64,000 nucleotides of DNA from Gonapodya sp. JEL0774 (Eukaryota > Monoblepharomycota > Monoblepharidomycetes > Monoblepharidales > Gonapodyaceae): assembly GCA_027604505.1 (NCBI GenBank), contig JADIIX010000016.1:62001-126000 (forward strand). The letters are read 5' to 3'. How positions within the stretch are numbered: position 1 is the first letter of the stretch; each line of letters starts with the position of its first letter. Below the pieces are notes generated by a model, which was not told the origin of the DNA, did not search any database, and saw only the letters and a program-made list of their open reading frames with translations. The translations under genes and the position numbers were made by a program. Of this stretch, positions 11,953-23,800 are shown in pieces.

Positions 11953-12634
11953 TGCCTCTTGAATACCTTGCAAGATCTATGTTCTGTTCCCCATTGCACA
12001 TGCATCGTACGTAAATTATAACGTTTGTAGAAATACACAATTTTTATGTAAAATTTATTTGCGTAACTTGTTGGTGCCACCCACTTTTTTTTTGCACGGC
12101 GCGGTGGCAAGTTCTACGAATTAATGAACACGAATCATTATTAGAGACAGATATACTACGAGAAGTATTTAGCTTGTCAATAGTAATCTATAAGCAACTT
12201 TGAGACGGGTATGCTTTCCCGTTAACTGGACGGCGGCAGTTCCCGGTCCTCCGGTCTTCCAGCATATGGAGATATGAGAGGTGAATGAACGGAGCCATCG
12301 AGAGTTTGAAGGATCATATGCAAGTGAAAACATGTGATAGAGATACGACGAGGGGTTAGAGGTGTCATTTGAGAGTAAAAATGGACGTTATGTCAATGAA
12401 TCGGTCAATTGGTGTTTGATGACCCAGTACGTAAGAGCGGGATAAAAAGCGCGATAAGGAGCGTAGACGCAGTGCGTAATAGCATTGAGTAACGGGCACA
12501 TTTAAACTGCAATTGAGATGATCACGTGACAGTGTCAACACCAAAGAAGCCGTCAAAAACGATTTTCCTTGCACTTGTCCACTGGCGCATAACAGTAAGG
12601 GTGCCCCACAGCCACAGCAGAAGAACTAGGTCTG
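11953..12634. other. Intergenic gap between the GH26 paralogs
   Basis: 682 bases with no convincing reading frame on either strand. It must carry the 3' end signals of copy 1 and the promoter of copy 2. It contains an AT-rich stretch near 12000-12060 and a T9 run near 12086. No repeat shared with the gap upstream of copy 1 was seen. Confidence 0.4.
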
Positions 12635-14923
12635 ATGGAACACATAACACCGCGACAGGATGGCATTCCACTGGGATCATACAAGGAAATTCTCGAAAGG
12701 TCGGATGTCCCAAAAGACCACGGGTCTGATTCCAGGGTACGTCGGTCTGTGCGGTGGAAATGGGGTGAGTTCGCTGTCATGGCTGCAACCACTAAATGCG
12801 TAATCGAATTTGCCCATTCCGTGTCATTTTACAGCGATTGGTGGTGTTCTTGCTTTGGTTGTGGTCCTTGGAGTTGTTATTGGTGTCGTAGTCACGAGAT
12901 CCAAAAATGACTCTCCCAGTCAATCATCAGCTGCAATTTCCGGAGAACTGTCAACTCTTTCAGCTGTTGCGACTTCAAGAGTAACCACTGCATCTGCTTT
13001 CCTCATCACCACACAAATCACCACACAAACGACGCAAACCACTTCAACGAGAACCTCCACCACAACAACTCGAACTGTTCCAACACCAAGCACATCTCCC
13101 GCAGTACTGCCACCACCTGGCAAGTTTTGGTTTGGGGCTACAGTAAACAATAATACCGACATAACTGTTGGGCAGTGGAGCTTGGGTGGCCGAGGGGGTG
13201 TGAAACTGTACCTTGGGGTGAGATTCTGTTTCCGGCTTTGCGAACGAAGGTTACTCAGTTCCGTATCTTTAGCATGTCTACTTCTATCTCCAATCTTATA
13301 ACTTCACAACAGCCCCGCAGCTTGCTGATTACATGCTTGGATTTTTTGGTGGAATGCCGCTGCGTTCGGTTTTGATGTTCACTGTGCAGCCCACGAATGG
13401 GATTTCTCCAGAGGAAGCCCCAGATAATCAAATCCAAGCTCTCGCTGATGCTTGGCGAGAGCTTAACATACGCGGCTACCGGATCCTTGTTCGGACGGGA
13501 CACGAGATGAATGGTAGATTTCGATACCTGACATTGCACAAGTAATGGACATTTTCTGACCGCTGTCCCATTTTTTCAGGCGGATGGTATCCTTGGGGGC
13601 GTGTTCCATCGGCATTCCGTGTAGGCCCAAAGTTTTACTCATCTCACTCGATTAATCCTCTCATCTTGTTTCTCGCTGCGTCAGGCTTATTGGATTAGAT
13701 TTACAACAATTGTTCGCGCCACGGCCCCAATAACTTCTATGGTGTGGTCTCCGACGATTGGTGATACGGTATGTGCTTGCCACCCTTGACTTCGCTCTGG
13801 CTATCACACAAACATCAAATCTAAATCAAACAATTTTAGTATCCATTTGATCAACGCAAGGTGCCTGCAGTTGGTACTGATGATATGACCCTTCTTGACA
13901 CCAATAATAATGGTCAACTTGACGGTGGGGACGATCCGTATGCACCATTCTATCCCGGTGATGAATGGGTCGGTGCGTACACATGTCATACACTGCAAGA
14001 AAAGAGCTTTTAAAAGATCATCTATCCATCCGTCAAGACTGGGTTGGCGGAAGCGTCTACTGTAATGTTCTAAGTTGTTTGTGTTCCAACAGGATACCAA
14101 ATTAACCCGTTTTTCCCAATCTTCAGACTACGGCCCCACGTTTCCCTGTATGTACTGCCGGCCTCTTCTCACGAAGATTAACTAGTGTACCTAAATCGGG
14201 ACGAATCCCACAGATGTTGACAACTTCCTTCCCGCTGGTGACTGGCTTGATCGTATCATCACGGGGCGTGTTACATTGACTGGAGAACAACGAGGCCCTT
14301 CCTTCTACGATGTATACTGCGGTCAGAAGAACAAGCCCTTTGTGTATTCTGAGACCGCTGTCTTCCACTGGCCGAAGTGAGATTTACCGTTCATCGAATC
14401 AATATTCTTTCTTTGCGTGATTGATTTTCCGCTCATTTCAGCGGTCAAGGTGTTGGTGAACTAGAAGAAAAACAAACTTTCTGGTGAATGCCCCCTTGTC
14501 AGTGAACGTGGTCTTACTTTCTTTCTTACCTGCCCAACCATCCGTAATCGAGGCGACTGATGCTAAATCGTACAGCTGTCGCACGATTCCCCATGATCCG
14601 CGCTGTCGGGTGGTTTGAGGTGGGTAAGAGGTGCCTCAACATTTCCCAATGCTCTGGATTTGAATCTGACCTTTCTCGTTACTTCACTTATTCTTTAGGT
14701 TGCAAAGATTGAAGAAGCTTGGCAAAATCAATTTGTAGATTTTACCATCGGAAGCAAGTACCCTTACTTATTTGGCAAATTCATTTGAACCAACGATGTA
14801 CCAACTGCGCCTCTTCGCTCCCTCTAAGATAACCCCGATGTCCTAAACGCCTTTTTGAGTGATGTAATGCCTCCAGGCAACACAGCAGCGGGCATCGACC
14901 CTGCAATGTTCCAATGGGGTTGA
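12635..14923 (+). CDS. Membrane-anchored family 26 glycoside hydrolase (beta-mannanase-like), copy 2
   Basis: Thirteen exons (12635-12764, 12835-13217, 13273-13513, 13580-13620, 13685-13768, 13840-13972, 14038-14061, 14127-14147, 14214-14376, 14442-14483, 14553-14619, 14699-14753, 14829-14923) give 492 aa. The architecture matches copy 1: short charged tail, membrane span (44-64, AIGGVLALVVVLGVVIGVVV), Thr-rich stalk, GH26 domain. The predicted catalytic glutamates lie in VRTGHEMNG (E249) and VYSETAVFHW (E399). An EF-hand-like loop DTNNNGQLDGGDD is at the same place. The two genes share most intron positions, so they are a tandem duplication; the stalk and tail have diverged most. The intron at 14754-14828 needs a GC donor (A|GCAAGT) to keep frame, because the nearby GT gives a stop. 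Confidence 0.85.
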
Positions 14924-15388
14924 CGCCCGGTACCCCACTTGCACTTTGCGATTCATGGTTATCACAACATTATTCATAGAGACTTGAAGGACATTATCGA
15001 CATATGAGCTCTGACCTCGTGGCTGAAATTACCTCGGATCTGTGGTCATCAGATCAATGGTCCTTGCAGGTGGTCTTTGACGGGCATGTGTGGTAAAACA
15101 ATTCTCTTGTCATTATGCAATGCAACGCTACACCCTGTAATTCCATGACTTAAACTCTCGCAAAAAGTACTTGTGCATTGCCGAAATATACGACATTGAT
15201 AAAGAAGAACAAGAATGTGTTGTCACTTCCATCCAGCACCTCGTCCCATGACTGCCGCATTGCGAATATATGAAAGTGTGTTCCCATACTCGAAAGCTTA
15301 ACGTTCGATCAACACTATGTCAAAGGCACTCCGCAGGATGATAATACGAATCGGCAACACCGTCAATCCCCATGTCAATTGGGAAAAT
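14924..15388. other. Convergent intergenic region
   Basis: 465 bases between the stop of GH26 copy 2 (+) and the stop of the Zn2Cys6 gene (-). No coding frame or structured repeat was recognised. It presumably holds both 3' untranslated regions. Confidence 0.4.
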
Positions 15389-18300
15389 TCATGCGAAACT
15401 CCCAACCATTCCCATTCCCGAATCAGCAGTCGAAATACTAGCCAGTCCGCTGTCCGCCCGGTATGTTACATAATCACCACTTCCGTCTCCGCCCAAGTCC
15501 CGCTCCCACGTCTCAACGAGTTGCCTGAATTCGTGGACCTTTGCACGAGCCAGATTGGGATCGATGGCCATTCCGGCAAGCTCTGTGACCAGAGCAAGAG
15601 ATCGTTGCTTGACATGTGAAAGGACAGAGCGATACGTGTTCAAGGAAGCGTTCAATTGGTCCAACTTGACGAGAGTATCATGTAAGAAAGCTGCAAGCCA
15701 CTCAAAAAAAAAACTTTTGAGACAAAATACTCACATCTTTCCCACCTCCATCCACACCGCACGCACTAGACTCCCGGACCTTCCTTTTCTTAGCCCACAC
15801 GCCTTCCTCTTCCACTTTCACCGCCAGTTCCTCTAATACACTGACCACTGGTGATTCCCTTCTTCCATGGGTCGAACTTGTTGTCGAAGATACCGGAGCT
15901 TCTCCAAACAATCCTGACTGTCCCATCACCCGGCTCAGGTGCGCATACCCATCCGCGGGTGCCGTGCCCCCTCCTGTGGCTGGTGTCCCCACTCTCGCAG
16001 GGGCACACGCAAGCCTCGGGCTAGCAACACTAACCGGGCTCTTGCTAGCCGCCCTGCTCGTCACCACATCATGGCTCCCAGAGTAAGGGGAGATACTCAT
16101 GTCCCCTCCTGTGGCGCCAGACGGAGATGCCAGTTCTCTCAGATTGGATCCAGCAGTGCCGGCACGCGGTCTAGGCGGAACAGGTTCCGTGGGGTACGGA
16201 CTTGGATGCCTCCTCAGGGTCGTGAGAACAGATGCGGCCGACGATAGATCGTCGAAATGGTGCCCATGCGGATGTGCAATCGCACGAACATGAGAAGGCG
16301 CAGGAGATTCCGCCCCACTCGAGGGCATGGCAGAAATCTCCAGTCGCTGTACAGGAGACATCGAAATATTCTCCTTGTCCCCCATAATCAAGTCTTCATT
16401 GGGAGAAGCGGCATGCGGCCTGTCATCTGGAAAGAAGCCTGAGAACCCACGGACCACGCCCGCAAATTCTAAACCAGCACTCTCGTCGTCGGGATGGGAC
16501 CGCATGGGAGGCGGTGTTAGAGGGGTGTAGTTCGATCCACCGGCCACACTGTTCAATCTTCTCTCCGCCTTTTCACGCTCTCTCTCGCACCTCTCCGCAA
16601 ATCCTAAGGAAATTTCCGAAACACGAGAGCCGACGCTGTGCTCCGATGCACTGTCGACGTCCTCCAAGTCCGATTCATTTTCTTTGTCACTTTCCCCATA
16701 TTCTCGTTCCCGCACAAATGAAGAAGACGCAGCATTTTGTGTGCTATCTTCACCTCGATCTTGGGTCGAGGAGTCCATAAAGTACGGGGCGTTGATGTGA
16801 GGGTACGTGCTTTCATCAACAGCTGTGTCCATACCCTCCTCACCAACCCCAGCTTCATCTCCACTTGCCGATTGCTCATTTCTTCTACTGCGCTCCTTTC
16901 TATCAGGCCAATTTGCATGCACCTTTGCTCCGGCCCTCTGAACGTCCTTTTCCACTTCCACACCCACCCTCTCTTCATCATCTTCATCTTCATCTCTACC
17001 TTGCTTTGCAATAGCTGCAGCAGCTTTCCTGGCTGACGACCTTCGCGAACCTGACGACTGCACAGGCGACGACCCACCGGCTGAGGTCAGAGAAGATACG
17101 GAACCACCTTTGATCTTGCTTTTGCCCCTTCCACCACCCACCGCAGCACCTCGACCACGCTTCTTCCCACTTGCCGCCATGGTGGCACCGAAAGTCCCAC
17201 TCCTTCTCCCTCCGCTACCGCTCACATCGGTGGCTCCGCCTCGTTTCCTTTTCTTTCCAGTAACCGAGCCTGTTCCGTAGCTAGCATCCGCTGAGTCATC
17301 GGAGTCCAGTTCAAGTGTACCCACACCCGATCGCCCTCCCGCAGCTGCAGCAGCCGCTGCAACAATGTCTACCAATCTTGCAGGCCTTCCCCTCGTCCCA
17401 CCGGCAGTCCCGACCATGCCTGCGGCGACACCACTATCACCTTCCTCTCCCCTCTCCTCAAAACCTGCTAGAGATCCACCTGAAATTGGGGTGCCGCCCA
17501 TACCACCACCCTCAAAGAACTCATCATCATCCTCGCCCATGCCATCATCTTCCCCTGCCGCCGCTGCAGCTTCTGCATCAAGCATGCCCTGCAACAGCAG
17601 TCCATTGGCTGACATCATTGCCATTGCAGTGGAGTGAGGCATGCTCGTGTTGCTGCCAGAAGGGCCGTCTGCAGAATCAGGCCCGTTTCCTGGAAGCGCG
17701 GCAAGCGCACCTGTCAGGCTCGCTAAACCGGCGAAGTTGGCCAAACCACCTAGTTGACCCGCTAGATGCGATAGATTGAAACCACCGGCTGCTCCCAGGG
17801 ACCCCGCCATCGCCGCAAACTGTTGTGGGTCCACGCCAGATGCCGCAAGCATCTTTTCAAGTTGAGAGAGCCGTTGCTCAAGCGAAGCACGGTATGCTGC
17901 CCGGGACTTGACCGCAGGGGTGCGAGTGTAGTCACATTTCCGGGAGTGCCGTCGACAGTGGAGGCAAGGACGTTGACCATCACATTTCTTTTTGTCCCGA
18001 TGGCAACTTAAGAGATAATTAGAGAGCGTGTTTGGCAGATATTGATTAATTGGTTTGCGGGAACCAAAAAAAAAAAAGGAAGGTCATTACTGCTCGGGAC
18101 GAGGGGGCCGACAAAGCCGACGATGTGACAAGCTCAGTCCGCCTACAGCGGAGGACATAAAAATCCGGTACACAACTGGTTGTGTGTATGGAAGAAGTCT
18201 GAACGAGCCCTTACCCGCTGAGCCACCGAATGATACCCCATGATGTACCATTCCCTCCCATCCAAAGAGAGTGACCCATGTGCTACAAGCCTGTCAGCTT

Positions 18301-18960
18301 ACCGCATGCATTTACTCACCGATCACAGGCTCTGTTAATCCTCATACTTTTCTTTCCGCCATTGGCACCAGCGAGAGACGAAGATTTTGCAGGCCCGCTT
18401 TGCCGGCCCGTAATCCCACCAGACGAGGTGACAAGGCCCGAAAAGCGTTCAACGGAATTTGCTAGGTCTTCCGTGGATGCGACGGATGAGAAGGAGGAGT
18501 GATTGTGTGAGAGTATGGAAGTGAGGTTTGGATAAGGAGGGGGAGTAGAAGATTGGGGTGGGGGTGTTGCGGGGGATGTGCCAGTTGAGCTCCATCCACC
18601 GCCTCGGCCAATTATTGCAGAAGCTGATGAAGGCCGGGTGGTTGTAATTGACGCTGGTGACGAAGCGCTCAGGATGAATGACGTTGATGGAGCCGGAGAC
18701 GAGGAATGTGCACGAAGTGAAGAAGGATTTGGGTTGTGAAGTTTGCGGAGTGGAGGATGTGGTGGTCTCAGTGTATGAGGGGGTGGACGCATGGAGGATG
18801 GAGGTTCTGGAGGTGGAGACGGTGAGAGGTTGGGAACATGGGACTGGGAAACAGGAGCGAAGGGAGCGGGAGCAGAAGAGGTGGTAGGTTGCGGAGCACG
18901 GGATGCTGGGGAGTTCGGGGAGAGTGGAGAAGGGGAGAGCTGCCGGACCGTACTTGGCAT
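15389..18960 (-). CDS. Zn2Cys6 (fungal binuclear cluster) transcription factor, about 1,074 aa
   Basis: Minus-strand exons 18960-18320, 18006-15735 and 15700-15389 join in frame. The Zn2Cys6 motif spans the first junction: ACDR|CHRDKKKCDGQRPC continuing LHCRRHSRKC, with Cys at 212, 215, 222, 228, 231 and 238 (C-x2-C-x6-C-x5-C-x2-C-x6-C). A coiled-coil dimerisation element (LEQRLSQLEKML) follows directly, as in Gal4-type proteins. The remainder is low complexity: Ser/Pro-rich N-terminus, and Gly/Ala, acidic and basic blocks. A short C-terminal helical region (HDTLVKLDQLN) closes the protein. Intron 1 is 313 nt, long for this window. The second intron as drawn is only 34 nt. An alternative donor/acceptor pair (57 nt, ending GCAG) would change four or five residues. 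Targets are unknown. Confidence 0.8.
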
Positions 18961-20404
18961 ATTCGACACAGGGATGACCGGGAAAAGGAACAGTGGTGCA
19001 AGAAGAAGGGAGCGAGTACACCACTAGAAATGATTTCTATTCAAATAATGGTTCAGAACCAAAATTAGTTGAATAGGTGGAGAGTCAAAAAAGCTCGTAA
19101 TAGGAAGAGGCAGAAACACGGCGACATCACCCTCCTTTGCCCCTCTTCCCTGTACTTTCTGCACGATCTTTGGTCAAAATCTTTGCGTCGCGGCGAAGTC
19201 CAACTCCGTTTCCTTTCGAAGCTTGTACTCTGATAAGCTCCCACACAATATGCCGCACTGTAATCAATCGTTCGTAAGGCCAACGACGCCTCAAGCACAC
19301 CTTGCTCACAGCGCTCTGCTTTGCGAGTTTCCTGTTTGTCCTCTTCGTCTCCTTGTTCGTCCGTCCATCTATCGTTCTGAGGGCTGCAATTCTCGGGCGT
19401 CGGCGTCGTATGGGCCGCTGCCCGACCAAATCTCTCGACTCCTATGAAGCTCACCTTATCCCAATACACCTGGAGAGTTATCCGTTCCAAAAGTGATTCT
19501 GTACGCTGCTTGCCTGAGCTTGTGGTTATCTGCTTATTTGACCTGCGAGTCAATGAAGAAAGTTAGAACGATTTTTTCAAGAGCTCTGTGCCTGCGCCAC
19601 TTGTGGACTCTCCACCTGGCTTTAACGAACACCAAAATACAGCTAAGGACCGTACTCTGTAATCTCCGATACTTCTACAAAGGCAGCATTATCGGTGGGG
19701 TTAACGGCTGTGTTCTGACTATGGTGATGAACCCGGCTCTGGCAACACCGAGTCTGTAAGTTCGCTGCGATACCACCGCGCCGCCGGATCCAGGATAAGT
19801 CAATGATGTTGGTGTTTAGCACTTCCCTCACTTGGCAGACCAAGCAACGAATGTGATAATGTACTAGACACCAAGTATGTATCCTATTTGTCCCCAAATG
19901 TAAATACTCCCCAACAATGAATTGGATGTTATTTGTCGCGACATGAAGTCGTCGTGACAGGCTACCTTCCCATGATTGAGTCTGAAATACACTTATCCCT
20001 ACTGACGTTCTGGGTGCAATTCTGTTACAGTGACAGGCGTTCGCTCTTCCTACTAGTATGCTTGTTCTTGGCATCGCACTTCGGAAGCGATCAAATATCC
20101 TTGACTCGCTCCCTCCTGGTTGACGGAATCTAACTACTGCTGATTTGATCAACTGAGGCTGTACACTGGGGGGTGGATTCAACCCAGGTTGACTCGGTGA
20201 TGATGCAGCGGTAATGAACCTCCCTCAAGTTAGTCAACCTCTTTGACCAGCGTTCAACTGGCAGTTTACATATATATGTTGGTTCAACCGCGAGGCAGCG
20301 CGATCTAGCAATCTTGCTGTGGATTGCGGGGCGCACCATTTCACAGTGGACTCCAGTTGGATTGCTCTGCTGGTCGTGCTCGGCTGTTATGCAACAGGCT
20401 GGCC
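18961..20404. other. Unresolved region with overlapping short frames on both strands
   Basis: About 1.4 kb between two minus-strand genes. The minus strand has a very basic open stretch (19127-19429, ending in a Lys/Gly-rich tail). It also has a plausible intron, GTGAGG...TTACAG, at roughly 19755-19838 beside a Cys/His-rich segment. The plus strand has hydrophobic frames at 19302-19496 and 19493-19759, the second ending at a GTAAGT donor-like site. The sets are mirror images of one another, so at most one is real. I could not assemble a full gene in either direction or recognise a family. A small membrane protein or a decayed gene are both possible. Confidence 0.3.
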
Positions 20405-20791
20405 TCACGCAGGGGAGTAACTGCTTTGTAGCCACACGAGCACACGATTTTCAGCTTCGCGAGCACGGATCCTCATTCTCGATCGTCGCTGGTGAGGACC
20501 AATTGAAGGAGCTTGGGAAGGAGCTTGGACGATGAACCCAGGGTGGGTGCTGAATGTGATATCGGACTTTGACTTCGAATTTCCAAACTGGTCATAGATA
20601 TTGAGCGCGGTAATGCACTCTCAGCAGAATAAATCTGTTGTGGCCTGTGCCATGTCAGTGTCGATGATGTAGACAAGAGAATCCATCCTTTCATTGATTT
20701 CCATTAGGAGCTTATCTTTTATGTGGAGATCAATGTCGCTTGAAAATACCTCAATACCGATAAGAGTAGGATCGGCGACACACGCACCCAT
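20405..20791 (-). pseudogene. Open frame interrupted by one in-frame TGA; possible pseudogene or unspliced small gene
   Basis: From ATG at 20789-20791 the minus frame is open for 56 codons (MGACVADPTLIGIEVFSSD...). It meets TGA at 20621-20623 within DLFC-stop-ECITAL, then stays open in the same frame for 71 more codons. The composition looks protein-like on both sides. A CGA-to-TGA change would explain it as a pseudogene. A 123-nt intron (GTATTT...TGAGAG) that removes the stop is also possible. No family was recognised. It begins 18 bases beyond the stop of the ankyrin/coiled-coil gene, so it could also be part of that transcript's 3' region. Confidence 0.3.
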
Positions 20792-20808
20792 GACAAAGAG
20801 AGTTTTGT

Positions 20809-23800
20809 TTATGGATGACTAACAAACGATACATCACTCATTATTCCAGACACTGACAAGGACGACGTATCAGAATCATTCTCCTCTCCCTGAACTTGTC
20901 CATCTTCGGATGCAGGGACAAACGATGAGTGCATCAATCTTTGTTCACGGTCCAATCCGGGAACTCGCACGAAGCTGGAATATCCCATCCCTGATGATGA
21001 TATCCAAGAACTGCGGCCATCAGTGCTTGAAGTTAAATCATCTCGCTCCTGAATGCTTTGATCAGAGCCAGAGGATTCGATGTCCCCTAGTGCAGCTTTT
21101 AGACCCTCGAGCCGTTTCGTCAAAACTTCTATTTCTCGATTGAGACTTAGGCGCTTAGACAGACTTTCCTCTACCCGAAGTTGAGATTGAAGATCAGCAA
21201 TGGCCTGCTTCGTTTCGGTAATGGCCGTTTTGAATGACCGCAGAACAGATGGATCTGGCACCGAGGAATCAGACAGCGAGCGGCTTGACACACTCTCCGA
21301 TGATACTGGAAGGTCCTCTTTCTCCATCGGTGTCGCTGGTGGCTTCGTAGGGGAAGCCGTGAGAACTTCCGCGGCACGTGCAGTTCGGTGGTCGAACACC
21401 ACGGGGAACGGCCGTTTCCACTTCCACCACGTGGGTTCGCGCTTCCCTTCGTCATCTCCTTCGAATTGAGGTCCGTCACGGGTCTTCCTAGTGGTTATCC
21501 ACTGGCAAAAGTGCGAGTTACTCTGTTCAGAAATGCACTCCAACTTAAACAATCGAAGAGACTCCCACTCACCATACCCTCGTAGGAACCATTTAGGACA
21601 GGATCATCATCTAAGGATTTTGACCGTGCCCTTGTTTTGGCAGCTGCCCCTGAACGACGCCTTGTCCTTCTGTAATGGTGACGATCGAGCTGTTCCGAAG
21701 TCACATTCTCCTCGGGTCCCCTTTGGGTTCCCTCCTGGGATTTTCCAGTGCCAAATGCTCTCGTTCGTAGAAATTCTATCATCGCACGGAGTCCTACAGC
21801 TTCCACCACAACACTGTCCATCTGAGCACGGTGTGACATTGCTTCTCGTTCCGCAATTTCGACACGCCGCATCAATTGTTGACTATATTTCTGTAGTCGA
21901 GAGATCATCTCTTCTTTTTCTCGAAGAGCATCTACAGCGCGCGCCTCCGCAATTCCTCTTTCCGTCCTGACCGCTTCCAGCTGTCGTTGAGTTGATTCCA
22001 ACAGTTCACTCTTCTCGTCGACCATGATGGCCAAAGATTTGCGCTCTTCATCGAGAATAGTGTTGGACTGTTTGAGAGAGTCGACTGATTCGGTCAACTG
22101 TTCAACCTGTGTGATCGCTTGAGCTGCTTTGCGCATTTCCACATCGAGCTGCTCTTGGACATCTCGAATGTGATTGAGGCCGGAGAAGACTTTCTCCCGC
22201 AAATGCGCATTAGCAGCAAGTTCATCTTCAATGCGCTCCTCTTGAGTGCGCACGTGTTTTCGCAGCTTGGCAGTGACCTCTTGGAAGTGTTCCACATCAC
22301 GCTTGAGCTGAGCGTGGGCGGCTTCAGTTGCAGCGAAGTCAGCCTTTTGAGACTCTAGCTCGCCTTTAAACTTTGACAGCTGGTCTTGCAGTGCCACCTC
22401 TGTCTCCATCATCGTTGCGCGTGCAGACTCCGACCTCTCCAGCTCCCTTTGAGCATTGGTAAGTTTTCCCTCGATGAGCTTCTCCTTTTCACTCGTCGAT
22501 TCCATCTTCTGCTCTGCATCAATTCGTGCAACTTCTGCGTGCCTCGCTTGAGCTTGGAGCTCCACGAATCGCAATTCCCAGTCTCTGCGTTCTTCTTGGA
22601 GGCTTCTCTCTACCGCCTCGACGGCCCGCTTGGCATCTTCCAAGTCCCCTCGCGCAATCTCCAGCCATTCCACTTTACTCTGCAACTCGGCAGCACGGAG
22701 TGTTGCCCCATCCCGGTCAGCGACCGCCACACGTAACTTTTCCTCGAGTTCCCGTTTCTCCTTTCTCAAAGCGTCAAGCGCAGATTGCGACGCTAACACC
22801 TCGGATTCCAACGCCGAGAGACGTTCCGCTGCAGCTGCCGCCGCCCGTGAGAGATTGGCCAAGGCCGATTCGAACGATCCCGCTTCCGACGCAGACGCCA
22901 CAGAGTCCTGTTTGTTGACATTTGCAAGGCCGGCTGTACTCGAAGTTACCATCGGTAGTGATTCTGGCCCGGCAGGCCACAACGTTGAAACAAATGAATC
23001 AAACATGTTCGAGATCGGCGTTATGAAATTGTCATCTGCAGTTGTCTTGGAAGTGTTATCCAAAGCTGGGCCAGCCTGAACGAAGCCAGTACGAAGAGTC
23101 TTCCGTCAGACTCTTGAGACAATGAGTGCGATGTCTCTCACCTCCGGTTTCAACTCGCTCAGTCGCTCAAGGCCGCCAGCAGTTGAAATTGTATGTTCAC
23201 GCGAGTTCGGTTGGCTTGGACTGATTTCTTGAATCACTGCATTCAAAAAGCTCTCGGGCACCGCCAACATATCCGTTTCCATTGTTAGTGGTGCTGCGGA
23301 AGCATCTGTGGATGATTTTTCTGTTGTTTGAGGTTCGTGCACCGAGAGTTCATGCTCTGACTCTGACTTAAGGGCATCCAGGGGTTGGACGACTGGTACT
23401 GACGATATCTCGAATGCATTGTTCTCAAGAGGAAGGTTCAGCATCGACGAGTCTCCCAAATTTGTCAATGAGTCATGAATCTGATCGGCCATCGTGAGGG
23501 TTTCAGTGCAAGAGCGCAAGCTTTCCGCATGCTGGTTGGATGATACTTGTTCTGTGCGATCTGGAACCACGATATCGGATGAAGGTGGACGAAACTGAAA
23601 GACACAGTATAGTATGTATGTTGGGAAGTGTCAACGAAGCGACTTTGCAACACACGTTGCTTGCCTGATGAGTAGTTGCCGCGGGCTCGATAGTCTCAGC
23701 CTCCGATCGCGTTTCCTCTGGTGTTGCACGTTCAGACTCTTCGACTTCGATTTTACTGGTTGCCTTCCACGTCGCGAGCATGCCATACACTTCCCCGGCC

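Noticed and set aside
19302-19759. Hydrophobic plus-strand frames suggesting a membrane protein
   Set aside because: They are the reverse complement of equally open basic minus-strand frames. They lack ATG starts and could not be joined into one gene. Left as an unresolved region.
20621-20623. Selenocysteine as the preferred explanation of the in-frame TGA
   Set aside because: No family match, no visible SECIS-type element, and simpler explanations exist. Kept only as a testable alternative.
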